A model generated the notes under the pieces. It was not told the origin of the DNA, did no database searches, and saw only the letters and a program-made list of their open reading frames with translations. DNA of 64,000 nucleotides from JAJPKK01 sp963781195. GTDB taxonomy: Bacteria; Pseudomonadota; Alphaproteobacteria; Rhizobiales; Xanthobacteraceae. The position numbers and the translations under genes are program-made. This document shows positions 43,667-52,602 of the stretch, piece after piece. The first letter of the stretch is position 1. The number at the start of each line of letters is the position of its first letter. Where the stretch lies: assembly GCA_963781195.1 (NCBI GenBank), contig CAWAEZ010000003.1, forward strand, positions 1-64,000. The letters are read 5' to 3'.

Positions 43667-45169
43667 ATGAGCGTTGTTCTCGAACTTACCGGGATCCGCA
43701 AATCGTTCGACGGCGCCATCGCACTCGATGGCGCTGTTTTCTCGGTAAGAGCCGGCGAGGTGCACGCTCTGCTCGGCGAGAACGGAGCCGGCAAGTCTTC
43801 GCTGATGAACGTCGCCGCCGGCCTCTACGCGCCGGATGCCGGCACCATCGCGGTCACCGGCCAGCCGGTGTCGCTGTCCGGACCGGCCGATGCCCGCCGC
43901 CGCGGCATCGGCATGGTCCACCAGCACTTCAAGCTGGTGAAGCCATTTGCCGTCGCAGAGAACATCCTGCTCGCCAATCCCCGCCCGAACTACCGCTCCG
44001 GGATTGAGGAAATCCGCACCGCGATCCGCAAGCAGGCGGACGAACTCGGGTTCGACATCGACCCCGAACAGCGCGTCGACACTCTCACGGTAGCGGCGCA
44101 GCAGCAGGTCGAGATCGTCAAGGTGCTGGTCGGCGGCGTCCGCATCCTCATTCTCGACGAGCCGACAGCGGTTTTGACCGATGCCGAAGCGGAGCGACTG
44201 CTGCAGACGATCTGCCGTCTGGCGCGGACCGGCACCGCGGTGGTGTTGGTGACCCACAAGCTCCACGAGGTGAAGCGCCATGCCGACGCGGTCACCATCA
44301 TGCGCGCCGGACGGACCGTGGCGACACTCGATCCGAGCACCGCGACGGCGGCCGAGCTGACCGAACTGACCGTCGGGCAGACCGCGATTCTGCCGACCCG
44401 CGCCGAGACCGGTTTCGGCGAGACCCGCCTCAATGTCGGGGCATTACGTTGCGCACGGGCCGATGGCCAAGTCGTCGTCAACGACGTGAGCTTCTTCGTC
44501 CGCCGCGGCGAGATCTACGGGATTGCGGGCGTCAGCGGCAACGGACAGGCCGAGCTCGCGGAAGCGCTGATCGGCGCACGGGAGCCGCTGACCGGCGAAA
44601 TCTGGATCGACGGGGCGGGGGATGTCGGCTCCGACGGCGGCAAGGCGCGGCGCGGCGCCTCGCTCGCGTCGGTACCGGCCGACCGCTACGCCTACGCCCT
44701 CGCCGGCTCGCTTTCGGTCGCGGAGAATTTTGCGGTCGGCAATATTCGATCCGGCCGCTTCGGCTCGGCCGCCCTCGTCGACCGCGGCGCCATGCGCCGC
44801 GAGGCAAAAGCGGCCGTCGCCGCCTATGACGTGCACGGCGTGCGCAGCGTGGCCCAACGGGTGGCGCTGTTGTCGGGCGGCAACGCCCAGAAGCTCGTCA
44901 TCGCGCGCGAGTTCAGCCGGGAGCCGGCGGTCGTCGTCGCCCACAGCCCGAGCCGCGGGCTCGATGCGCGGGCTTGCGCTGCCGTTCAGGAACGATTGCT
45001 CGCGGCGCGGGACCGCGGGGCCGGCGTCGTCCTCATCAGCGAGGACCTCGACGAAATTCTCACCCTGTCGGACCGCATCGGGGTGATCACGCGCGGTCGC
45101 ATCGTGGCCGAGTTCAAGCGGCCGGTCGACCGGCAGGCGATCGGCCGCGCCATGGTGGACCATGCTTGA
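43667..45169 (+). CDS. ABC transporter ATPase, double-domain (nucleoside-type)
   Basis: This 500-aa protein has two fused ATP-binding domains, as in YufO/RbsA. Domain 1 has Walker A GENGAGKSS, Walker B LILDEPTAVL and a switch His in VTHKLHEVKRH. Domain 2 has GVSGNGQAELAEAL in place of Walker A, the signature LSGGNAQKLVIAREFS and a degenerate Walker B (VVVAHSPSRGLD), normal for this family. The start at 43667 gives the family N-terminus. It overlaps the next permease gene by 8 nt. It powers uptake of the BMP-bound solute. Confidence 0.93.
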   Translation: MSVVLELTGIRKSFDGAIALDGAVFSVRAGEVHALLGENGAGKSSLMNVAAGLYAPDAGTIAVTGQPVSLSGPADARRRGIGMVHQHFKLVKPFAVAENILLANPRPNYRSGIEEIRTAIRKQADELGFDIDPEQRVDTLTVAAQQQVEIVKVLVGGVRILILDEPTAVLTDAEAERLLQTICRLARTGTAVVLVTHKLHEVKRHADAVTIMRAGRTVATLDPSTATAAELTELTVGQTAILPTRAETGFGETRLNVGALRCARADGQVVVNDVSFFVRRGEIYGIAGVSGNGQAELAEALIGAREPLTGEIWIDGAGDVGSDGGKARRGASLASVPADRYAYALAGSLSVAENFAVGNIRSGRFGSAALVDRGAMRREAKAAVAAYDVHGVRSVAQRVALLSGGNAQKLVIAREFSREPAVVVAHSPSRGLDARACAAVQERLLAARDRGAGVVLISEDLDEILTLSDRIGVITRGRIVAEFKRPVDRQAIGRAMVDHA

Positions 45170-46271
45170 TCAGCAAATGGCGGCGGTCCCTACACCGGCA
45201 CCTATGCCCGGGTCTCCCCCCCGTCGCATCGGCCGCCTCACCCTCGACATGCGGCAGCAGCTCTCGCCGTGGAAACAGGCGGGGTTCCTGGCTGCTTCGC
45301 TCGCGATCGGGCTGGCGATCTCGGTCGGCGTCCTCGCCATTGCCGGGGTTGCTCCCGGCACCCTCGCCGAGGAACTCGCCGGCACGCTCGACGCCAACAA
45401 CCTGCAGGCGGTGCTGGTGCAGGCGGCCCCGCTGATGCTCGTCGGACTCGGCGCCAGCCTCGCATTCAGGATCGGATTCTGGAATTTAGGGCTGGAAGGA
45501 CAGATGATCTTCGGCGGCATCGCCGCCACCGGCGTGTCGATCTACGCCATCGGGCCGGAGCCGGTGCGGATCGTCGTCATGGGGCTCGCCGCCGCGGCCG
45601 GGGGACTTCTCTGGGTGCTGCTGGCGGTGTGGCTCAAGCTGCGTTTCCGCGTCAACGAGATCATCGCCACGCTGCTTCTGAACTACGTGGCGATGTACTT
45701 CCTGCTCCACCTGCTCTATGGCGCGTGGCAGGATGCCAAGACGGCGTTCCCGCAGTCGACGCCGCTGCGGCCGTTCGAACGGCTTCCCGATCTCGGCGCC
45801 GGCGTCAACGGCGGGCTGGCGATCGCGATCGCCGCCGTCCTGCTCGCCGGATGGTTCGTGCACCTGAGCCGGCCCGGTTTCTATATGCGCTTCATCAGCG
45901 CCAATCCGAGCATGGCCAAGGTGGTCGGGGTGCCGATCCGGGCGGTGACCGTCGGCGTGGTGGCGATGTCCGGAGCCGCCTGCGGGCTCGCCGGGTTCGT
46001 CAATGTGGCTGGCCAGGAAGGCCGCCTCACCCAGTCCTTCTTCAACGGCTACGTGTTCTCGGGCGTTCTGATCGCTTTCCTGTCGCGCAACGATCCGGTG
46101 GTGGTCGCCGTCGTCGGGTTTCTCGTCGCGGTGCTCTATGTCACAGGGCAGACTCTGCAGGTTTTCTACCAGATCCCTTTCACCATGGTGCAGCTCATCC
46201 AGGCCATCATCGTGATCTGCGTCGCGTCGTCGGAATTCTTCATCCGCCATCGCATCCATTGGACCCGTTGA
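45162..46271 (+). CDS. ABC transporter permease (BMP/nucleoside type), first subunit
   Basis: This 369-aa inner-membrane permease is of the BPD_transp_2 family with 8-10 helices. It carries SLAFRIGFWNLGLEGQMIFG, the conserved loop of nucleoside ABC permeases, and LKLRFRVNEIIATLLLNYVA. The first ~40 residues are a Pro-rich cytoplasmic leader. The start overlaps the ATPase stop and the second permease follows 12 bp later. Confidence 0.92.
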   Translation: MLDQQMAAVPTPAPMPGSPPRRIGRLTLDMRQQLSPWKQAGFLAASLAIGLAISVGVLAIAGVAPGTLAEELAGTLDANNLQAVLVQAAPLMLVGLGASLAFRIGFWNLGLEGQMIFGGIAATGVSIYAIGPEPVRIVVMGLAAAAGGLLWVLLAVWLKLRFRVNEIIATLLLNYVAMYFLLHLLYGAWQDAKTAFPQSTPLRPFERLPDLGAGVNGGLAIAIAAVLLAGWFVHLSRPGFYMRFISANPSMAKVVGVPIRAVTVGVVAMSGAACGLAGFVNVAGQEGRLTQSFFNGYVFSGVLIAFLSRNDPVVVAVVGFLVAVLYVTGQTLQVFYQIPFTMVQLIQAIIVICVASSEFFIRHRIHWTR

Positions 46272-46283
46272 GAGGTCGATCCC

Positions 46284-47219
46284 ATGCTCGACTTCTTCGT
46301 CAACTGGTTCGCCAACGTGCCCTCGGCCGCCCTGCCCTACGGGCTCGCAGCGCTCGGCCTGATCATCTCGGAGCGGTCCGGCGTCCTCAATCTCACCGCC
46401 GAAGGCATGATGCTCGTGGGCGCGCTCGCCGGCATCGGCGCCTCGTTGTCGCTCGGGAGCCCGCCCGCGGTCGCGCTGCTGGTCTCGATGGTGGCGGCGG
46501 CCGTCGTGTCGCTGTTGTTTGCGGCCCTGGTCGTACTGCTGCGGGTGAACCAGGTGATCGCGGGCCTCGCGGTCGTGTTTTTCTGCCAGGGCCTCACCGG
46601 TCTGCTCGGCACCGTGGCGCACTGGCAAAATCGACCGATCCAAGGCCTCGGAAAGCTCACCATCTGGCCGCTGTCGGAACTTCCGGTGATCGGCCGCATC
46701 CTGTTCGTCCAGGATCCCCTGATCTATCTCACACTGCTGATTTTTTTCGCCGTCAATTTCTTCCTGTTCCATACCATACGGGGCCTGAACCTCCGCGCGG
46801 TCGGCGAAAATCCGGCAGCGGCCGACGCCGCCGGGCTCAGCGTCTCGGCCTACCGGGTCGGCGCCATCGTCGCGGGCTCGGCGCTGGTCGGACTAGCGGG
46901 CGGCTACATTTCCGTCGTCAGTGTCAAGCTCTGGGTCACCGGCATGGTGAGCGGCAGGGGCTGGATCGCGATCGCGCTCGTCGTGTTCGCGCGGTGGTCG
47001 CCGTGGCGTGCGCTTGCCGGCGCGCTGCTGTTCGGCTGCATCGAAGAGGTCGTGCCCCGCATCGCCGCGGCGGGCATCCGCGTGCCGCAATACCTCGTCC
47101 TGATGACCCCCTATCTCGCGACCCTCGCGGTGATGGTATGGGTCGGAGCGAGACAGCGTGGCAGCTTCGGCGAGCCGGGCGCACTCGGCGTACCGCATGT
47201 GCGTGAGGAACGGCGATGA
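46284..47219 (+). CDS. ABC transporter permease (BMP/nucleoside type), second subunit
   Basis: This 311-aa partner permease has SERSGVLNLTAEGMMLVGAL, the counterpart of the conserved loop, and NLRAVGENPAAADAAGLSVS near the cytoplasmic coupling region. It forms the heterodimeric channel with the preceding subunit. The hydrolase gene begins 22 bp after it, so the importer and enzymes appear co-transcribed. Confidence 0.92.
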   Translation: MLDFFVNWFANVPSAALPYGLAALGLIISERSGVLNLTAEGMMLVGALAGIGASLSLGSPPAVALLVSMVAAAVVSLLFAALVVLLRVNQVIAGLAVVFFCQGLTGLLGTVAHWQNRPIQGLGKLTIWPLSELPVIGRILFVQDPLIYLTLLIFFAVNFFLFHTIRGLNLRAVGENPAAADAAGLSVSAYRVGAIVAGSALVGLAGGYISVVSVKLWVTGMVSGRGWIAIALVVFARWSPWRALAGALLFGCIEEVVPRIAAAGIRVPQYLVLMTPYLATLAVMVWVGARQRGSFGEPGALGVPHVREERR

Positions 47220-47241
47220 CGCCGCGGAGCGGGTAAGCCAA

Positions 47242-47925
47242 ATGCGCATCGAGGTCTATGGAAAGCCGCAAGACATCGGCGCCGGGTTCGACGACTATCT
47301 CGCGCCGGCCCGGACCGCGGTGGTATCGATCGACATGCATCGGGGCCACCTCGATCCGTCCCCCGATTGTCCGTGCCCGGCGCCGCGCGCCCGCGACGTC
47401 GTCGCCCCGATCGACGCCTTTCATGACCGCGCGCGGGCGCTCGGCATCCCGATCATTCATGTCCGGTCGGTCCTTCGCCGCAACGGCGCCGACGACATCA
47501 AGGGCATTAGCGCGGCGTGGCGGCGAACCTTCCCGCTCCATGTCGGCGCGATTCCGAACAGCGACGCCCATGCGATCGAAGGCTCGCCCTGGATCGAGCT
47601 CATGACCCGGGTTGCGCCCGAGGACATGCTGGTCGAGACCAAGAAGCGCCTCTCGGCGTTCTACCCGACCGACCTCGACTTCCTCCTTCGCAACATGCGG
47701 GTGGAGACGATCGTGCTCGACGGCGGCTTTACCGACTGCTGCGTGCTCAACACCGCCTTCGATGCCAGCAACCACAATTACCGGGTGATCGTCGCCCGCG
47801 ACCTCGTGCGCGGCACCGACGATGGCCTGGAAGCCGCCGCCCTCGCCATGGTCTCGCTCCATATCGGTCTCGTCGTCGATTCCGGCGATCTGCTGGCCGA
47901 GTGGGAAAAGCGAAAGGCCCCTTGA
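47242..47925 (+). CDS. Isochorismatase-fold cysteine amidohydrolase
   Basis: This 227-aa hydrolase has the complete triad Asp31 (VSIDMHRGH), Lys134 (ETKKRLSAF) and Cys167 (GGFTDCCVLNT). Relatives hydrolyse carbamoyl or amide groups, as in N-carbamoylsarcosine amidase, ureidoacrylate amidase and maleamate amidase. The stop overlaps the start of the FAD-subunit gene by 1 nt. Placement between a base importer and a molybdenum hydroxylase suggests it cleaves an amide formed after ring opening of an N-heterocycle. That is inference. Confidence 0.88.
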   Translation: MRIEVYGKPQDIGAGFDDYLAPARTAVVSIDMHRGHLDPSPDCPCPAPRARDVVAPIDAFHDRARALGIPIIHVRSVLRRNGADDIKGISAAWRRTFPLHVGAIPNSDAHAIEGSPWIELMTRVAPEDMLVETKKRLSAFYPTDLDFLLRNMRVETIVLDGGFTDCCVLNTAFDASNHNYRVIVARDLVRGTDDGLEAAALAMVSLHIGLVVDSGDLLAEWEKRKAP

Positions 47926-48803
47926 TGAAGCCGCCGCTGTTCGCTTATCAGGCCCCCGCCACCATCGAGGCGTGCGTCGCTGCGCTCGCCGGCGACGATG
48001 ATGCGCTGGTTCTCGCGGGAGGCCAGAGCCTGCTTCCCGCGATGAATTTTCGCGTCGCCCACCCGACCTTGCTGGTCGATATTCAGCGCGTGGCAGGTCT
48101 CAGGGGCATTTCCATCGACCGCGGCAGCATCGTCGTCAAGGCGATGACCCGACACCGCGAATTCGAAGTGGACCCCGCCGTACGACGGGCCAACCCGCTG
48201 ATCGCCGAGGCGATGGAGCATGTCGCCCACATCCCGATCCGCAACCGCGGCACGGTGGTCGGAAGCCTGTGCCATGCCGATCCGTCCGCAGAAATGCCTG
48301 CGATCCTCGTCCTGCTCGGCGGTAGCGTGATCGCCCACGGGCCGGATGGCCGTCGCGAAATTGCGGCCGACGCTTTCTTCCATTCCGCCTTGACGACGAC
48401 GCGCCGGCACGACGAGATCGTCGTCGAGGCCCGGTTTCCCGTTCTCGCGCCGGATGCCGGTTGGGCGTTCGACGAAGTGACGCGCCGCCATGGCGATTTC
48501 GCCATCGCCGGGCTCGGCGCGGTGGTGCGTCTGGACGCCGACGGCAAGGCGACGGACATCCGGCTGGCGGCGTGTGGCATTGCCGACCGCCCGGTGCGCC
48601 TGCGCGAGGCGGAGCAATGTCTCGTCGGCACCGCGCTCACCCCGTCCGATCTTCGCGCCGCGGGGGCAACCGCCGCGACCGCCGTCTCCGTCGGTGACGA
48701 CATGCATGCGACCGCGAGCCTCCGGCGTCGCATCCTCGCCGCGCTCGTCGAGCGCGGCGTCGCGCGGGCGGCCGCGCGGGCCCTCACGAGGATGTCCAGA
48801 TGA
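47925..48803 (+). CDS. Molybdenum hydroxylase FAD-binding (medium) subunit
   Basis: This 292-aa subunit resembles CoxM or the FAD part of xanthine dehydrogenase. The FAD motifs are LVLAGGQSLLPAMNFRVAHP and IRNRGTVVGSLCHADPSAEM, followed by the CO-DH flavoprotein C-terminal domain. It passes electrons between the iron-sulfur subunit and the final acceptor. It overlaps its neighbours at both ends (1 nt and 4 nt), so it is tightly coupled with the small subunit. Confidence 0.93.
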   Translation: MKPPLFAYQAPATIEACVAALAGDDDALVLAGGQSLLPAMNFRVAHPTLLVDIQRVAGLRGISIDRGSIVVKAMTRHREFEVDPAVRRANPLIAEAMEHVAHIPIRNRGTVVGSLCHADPSAEMPAILVLLGGSVIAHGPDGRREIAADAFFHSALTTTRRHDEIVVEARFPVLAPDAGWAFDEVTRRHGDFAIAGLGAVVRLDADGKATDIRLAACGIADRPVRLREAEQCLVGTALTPSDLRAAGATAATAVSVGDDMHATASLRRRILAALVERGVARAAARALTRMSR

Positions 48804-49330
48804 CGCGTGCCAAGCTGAGACCGGCGATCCCCGTCGACTCCGGAGATCCGAAGATCGACGTGACGATGACCGTCAACGGCGAATTGACCGAACGCCGCGT
48901 CAGCGTCCGCCTGCTACTCGTCGATTTTCTGCGTCACGAACTCGGGCTGACCGGGACCCACGTGGGATGCGAGCACGGCGTATGCGGTTGCTGCACGGTG
49001 CACATCGACGGCAAGGCGGCGCGCTCCTGCCTCACGCTGGCCGTGCAGGCGGACGGAGCCACCATCCGCACCATCGAATCGGTCGCAGCGCCGGACGGCA
49101 CGTTGCATCCGCTCCAGCAGGCGTTCCGCGAATGCCATGCACTGCAATGCGGGTTCTGCACGCCCGGCATGGTGATGAACATTCTGAGCCGCTTCGCGGA
49201 ACCCGAACCGCTCGATCTTTCCGAGGATGGCATCCGCTACCTCCTGTCCGGAAACCTGTGTCGCTGCACGGGTTACGTCAACATCGTCGCGGCCGTGCGC
49301 CGCGCCGCCGAGCTTCTCGGCAAGAGCTGA
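48800..49330 (+). CDS. Molybdenum hydroxylase [2Fe-2S] (small) subunit
   Basis: This 176-aa two-cluster subunit has the first cluster at Cys57, Cys62, Cys65 and Cys77 (VGCEHGVCGCCTVHIDG). An extra Cys64 sits where Ala is usual. The second cluster motifs are CGFCTPGMVMN and LCRCTGYVNI. It carries an N-terminal extension of ~20 residues. It is a different type from the orphan at 15921, which ends GTHNRI rather than TGYVNI. It precedes the molybdopterin subunit by 15 bp. Confidence 0.93.
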   Translation: MTRAKLRPAIPVDSGDPKIDVTMTVNGELTERRVSVRLLLVDFLRHELGLTGTHVGCEHGVCGCCTVHIDGKAARSCLTLAVQADGATIRTIESVAAPDGTLHPLQQAFRECHALQCGFCTPGMVMNILSRFAEPEPLDLSEDGIRYLLSGNLCRCTGYVNIVAAVRRAAELLGKS

Positions 49331-49345
49331 CGAAAGGACCGCTGC

Positions 49346-51739
49346 ATGTCCACGCGCATGTTCGGCGCCCGCGTCGAACGCAACATCGATCCGAAGCTCC
49401 TGAAGGGCGAAGGCGCTTTCATCGACGACATCCCCCTTGCTGGCGCGCTCCATGTGGCTTTCGCGCGAAGCATCCATGCGCGCGCCCGCATCACGACGAT
49501 CGATGTCGCCGCGGCGCGCAAACGTCCGGGGGTGGTCGCCGTCTACACCTGCGAAGACATCGGCGACCTCGACATCACGATGCCGCTGCTGATCCCCCAC
49601 CCTTCGATGCGGCACCCGAAGACCCAACGGCCGCTGGCCCGCGACGAGGTCCATTACGTCGGCCAGACCATCGCCATGGTGGTCGCGGTCGATCGCTACG
49701 TGGCCGAGGACGCGGCCGGGCTGATTGCGATCGCCTACGAGCCGCTCCCCGTCGAGATCGACCTTGAAAAGGCGGTGCGCGACGGCGCGCCGCTGGTCCA
49801 CCCGGACGCGCCGAACAACATCGCCGCGCACTTCGTCCAGGTGTCGGGGAAGCCCGACGAGGCTTTTGCCAGGGCTGAGCACATCACCCGGATCTCCGTG
49901 CAGGTCGACCGGTCGACCGCGGCCCCGATGGAATGCCGGGCGGTCGCCGCCGTTTGGGATGAGGTGTCGGGCGAGCTCACGGTGTGGGACGGCACCCAGG
50001 CACCGATCTCGGTGCGCGGCGGCCTCGCCTCGATTCTCCAGATCGACGAGGACAAGGTGCGCGTGATCGCGCCCGATGTCGGCGGCGGCTTCGGGCAAAA
50101 GGTACTGCTGTTCTATCCGGACGAGCTTCTGGTCCCGATGGCGGCGATGCGGCTGGGAAGGCCGGTCAAGTATATCGAGGACCGGGTGGAGAATTTCCTA
50201 GGCTCGTCCCAGGAGCGCACCCAGATCCACCACATCGAGCTCGCGTCGCTCAAGTCAGGCGAGGTCATCGGCCTGCGCGACAGCTTCCTGCACGACACCG
50301 GGGCGTTCATTCCGTACGGCATCGCGGTCGCGCAGGTCGCCTCGACCTCGATCGCGGGGCCGTACCGAATCCCAAACATCTGGGTCGAGTTCACCGCCGT
50401 CTACACGCCGACAGTGCAGGTGACGCCTTATCGCGGCTGCGGACGCCCCCAGGCTAATTTCGCCATCGAGCGCGCGATGGACCAGCTCGCCGAGGAGCTC
50501 GGGCTCGACCGGCTGGAAATCCGCCGCCGCAACCTGATCGGCGAGACCGAGTTCCCCTACGCGCGCGAAGGCCTCCTGTTCGCCGACGGCCTCAAGGTCT
50601 CGCTCGACAGCGGACAGTATGCGAGGGCGCTGGAGATGGCGTCGGAAGCCGTCGGCATCGCCGGCTTCAAGGCCGAGCAGGACGCGGCCCGCGACGCCGG
50701 CCGGTATCTCGGTTTTGGCCTCGCCTGCTATGTGGAGGGCACCGGTCTCGGACCCTATGAGGGCGGCCACGTCCGCATCCATCCGATCACCGGCAAGGTC
50801 TATGTCAACACCGGCTTGTCCTCCCAGGGCCAGGGCCATGACACGGTGTTCGCCCAGATCGTCGCCGACCAGCTCGGCGTCGGCGTCGAGGACGTGATCG
50901 TCGTCGAGGGTGACACCAAGGCGTTCGACTGGGGCGTCGCAACCTTCGCGAGCCGGGCCGCGGTGGTGAGCGGCAACGCCATTCACACAACCGCGTCGAT
51001 CGTGCGGCAGAAGACGATCAAGGCGGCGGCCAACATGCTCGAGGTCGGCATCGACGAGGTCGAGCTGCGCGACTCCGCGGCCTGGGTCAAAGGCTCCAAC
51101 CGCTTCGTGCCGCTCGCCGCAGTGGCGACGGCGAGCAACCCGCTGCGCTATGCCTTCAACGAGGCCGCACAGGCCGCGACCCAGTTCGCGCCGGCGAGCC
51201 GGCACGACGGTCCGCCGCTGGCGGAAGGCGAGGCGCCGGGGCTGGAGGCCACCGCCTATTACAGCCCGCCGGCGTCGACCTGGGCTTACGGCGTCCACGC
51301 CGCGATCGTCGAGGTCGATCCGGCGCTGTGCACGGTGAAAATCCTGAAATACGTCTGCGTCCACGACTGCGGCAACATGATCAATCCCGCCATAGTGGAA
51401 GGCCAGGTGCTCGGCGGCATCGCCCAGGGCATCGGCGGCGCCCTGTACGAGCGACTGGAGTACCAACCGGACGGCAGTCTCGCGAACGCCAATTTCGCCG
51501 AATTTCTCATTCCCTACGCAACCGAAATCCCCGACGTGAAGGTGCTTCACCTCGAGACGCCGTCGCCGCTCAATCCGTTGGGGGTCAAGGGCGTCGGCGA
51601 GGCTGGGTGCATTGCCGTCGGCGCCGTCGTGGCCTCGGGCGTCGAGGACGCCCTGCGGCCGCTCTGCACGGCGAGATTTCGCCACGTGCCGCTGACCCCC
51701 AGCATGATCAGCGACGCGCTGGAACGAGCCGGGCGATAG
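49346..51739 (+). CDS. Molybdenum hydroxylase large (molybdopterin) subunit, CoxL-like
   Basis: This 797-aa catalytic subunit of the xanthine oxidase superfamily has GGGFGQK, where Gln contacts the Moco region, and the catalytic Glu752 in GVKGVGEAG. The active-site loop is YRGCGRP (residues 362-368). This differs from the AYRCSFR of true form I CO dehydrogenase and resembles the AYRGAGR of form II enzymes, with Cys in place of Ala. It most likely hydroxylates an N-heteroaromatic or aldehyde taken up by the upstream BMP importer. The substrate cannot be fixed from sequence. Confidence 0.92.
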   Translation: MSTRMFGARVERNIDPKLLKGEGAFIDDIPLAGALHVAFARSIHARARITTIDVAAARKRPGVVAVYTCEDIGDLDITMPLLIPHPSMRHPKTQRPLARDEVHYVGQTIAMVVAVDRYVAEDAAGLIAIAYEPLPVEIDLEKAVRDGAPLVHPDAPNNIAAHFVQVSGKPDEAFARAEHITRISVQVDRSTAAPMECRAVAAVWDEVSGELTVWDGTQAPISVRGGLASILQIDEDKVRVIAPDVGGGFGQKVLLFYPDELLVPMAAMRLGRPVKYIEDRVENFLGSSQERTQIHHIELASLKSGEVIGLRDSFLHDTGAFIPYGIAVAQVASTSIAGPYRIPNIWVEFTAVYTPTVQVTPYRGCGRPQANFAIERAMDQLAEELGLDRLEIRRRNLIGETEFPYAREGLLFADGLKVSLDSGQYARALEMASEAVGIAGFKAEQDAARDAGRYLGFGLACYVEGTGLGPYEGGHVRIHPITGKVYVNTGLSSQGQGHDTVFAQIVADQLGVGVEDVIVVEGDTKAFDWGVATFASRAAVVSGNAIHTTASIVRQKTIKAAANMLEVGIDEVELRDSAAWVKGSNRFVPLAAVATASNPLRYAFNEAAQAATQFAPASRHDGPPLAEGEAPGLEATAYYSPPASTWAYGVHAAIVEVDPALCTVKILKYVCVHDCGNMINPAIVEGQVLGGIAQGIGGALYERLEYQPDGSLANANFAEFLIPYATEIPDVKVLHLETPSPLNPLGVKGVGEAGCIAVGAVVASGVEDALRPLCTARFRHVPLTPSMISDALERAGR

Positions 51740-51843
51740 GCAGGATATGTGAAGTCGCCTCTGACCGCGGCGACAGAAGCGGTGCGACGCGAGGCGTGAC
51801 ACGGCGCCGGCAGCGTTGGTGTCGCAGGTTGCGCGACTTCTCG

Positions 51844-52602
51844 TCAGCTTTCCGCCGAGGCGTGCACTGCCGCTGCTTCCAGCAGCAGCGAGGTCAACGC
51901 CGCGGGGGCGGACAGTTGCGGCGCGTGATCGGTGTCGAGGCCGTAGACCTGACGACACGGCGAGAGCGACTGCATGCGGCGCTGCAGCGGCAGGTGCACC
52001 GACCGATCCTGGGTCGCCTCGATGTAGACGCGCCTGACCCGTCCGAAGCGCTCCGGCGACAGGCTGAGCTTCGAATGCCGGGCGCTCTCCGGTTGCGGCG
52101 TCAGCCGGCGCGCCGCAGCCGCGGCGGCCGCCGGATCCGCTTGATGATAGAACACCTCGACCGCGGATGCGGCGTCGATCGAGGACAACAGGCCGTCGGC
52201 GCTGTGGGTCACCCGCTTGGTGGCACCCCGCATCGACGGCTCGAGATAGCGGTCGTAGAACATCATCACCGACATGGCGTCCGGCAACAGGAAGGCCGCG
52301 AGATAGATCGCAAGCGCGACCCGTTCCGGCCGCAGTTCGCAGGCCTGGGCGACCGCGGTTCCGCCCATGCTGTGCCCCACCAACACGACCGGCCCGGCGA
52401 GTCCATCGATGATCGACGCCAAGTGCCGCGCATAGAGATCGACGTCGATGCCGGCCGGTGGCGTATCTTCGTGACCGTTGCCGGGAAGATCGACCGCGAC
52501 CGCGCGATGCCCGGCCGCCTCCAGGCGGGGAACGATGGTGTCCCACGCCCAGGCACCTTGCCAGGCCCCGTGAACCAGGACGAAGTCGCAGGGGCCGGTC
52601 AC
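51844..52602 (-). CDS. Alpha/beta hydrolase, hydroxynitrile-lyase/esterase type
   Basis: This 252-aa hydrolase starts directly with the oxyanion loop VLVHGAWQGAWAWD. The nucleophile is Ser78 in VGHSMGG, and a C-terminal His lies in DTDHAPQLS. The layout matches salicylate-methyl-esterase and hydroxynitrile-lyase relatives. Its start overlaps the stop of the upstream oxygenase gene by 4 nt, so the two are co-translated. It is convergent with the molybdenum hydroxylase operon. It could cleave an ester or C-C bond of a ring-fission product. Confidence 0.88.
   Translation of the reverse strand: MTGPCDFVLVHGAWQGAWAWDTIVPRLEAAGHRAVAVDLPGNGHEDTPPAGIDVDLYARHLASIIDGLAGPVVLVGHSMGGTAVAQACELRPERVALAIYLAAFLLPDAMSVMMFYDRYLEPSMRGATKRVTHSADGLLSSIDAASAVEVFYHQADPAAAAAAARRLTPQPESARHSKLSLSPERFGRVRRVYIEATQDRSVHLPLQRRMQSLSPCRQVYGLDTDHAPQLSAPAALTSLLLEAAAVHASAES

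Noticed and set aside
50255..52546. A 763-codon minus-strand open frame across the molybdenum hydroxylase and hydrolase genes
   Set aside because: It overlaps a well-supported catalytic subunit and an alpha/beta hydrolase in another frame, and its composition is shadow-like.
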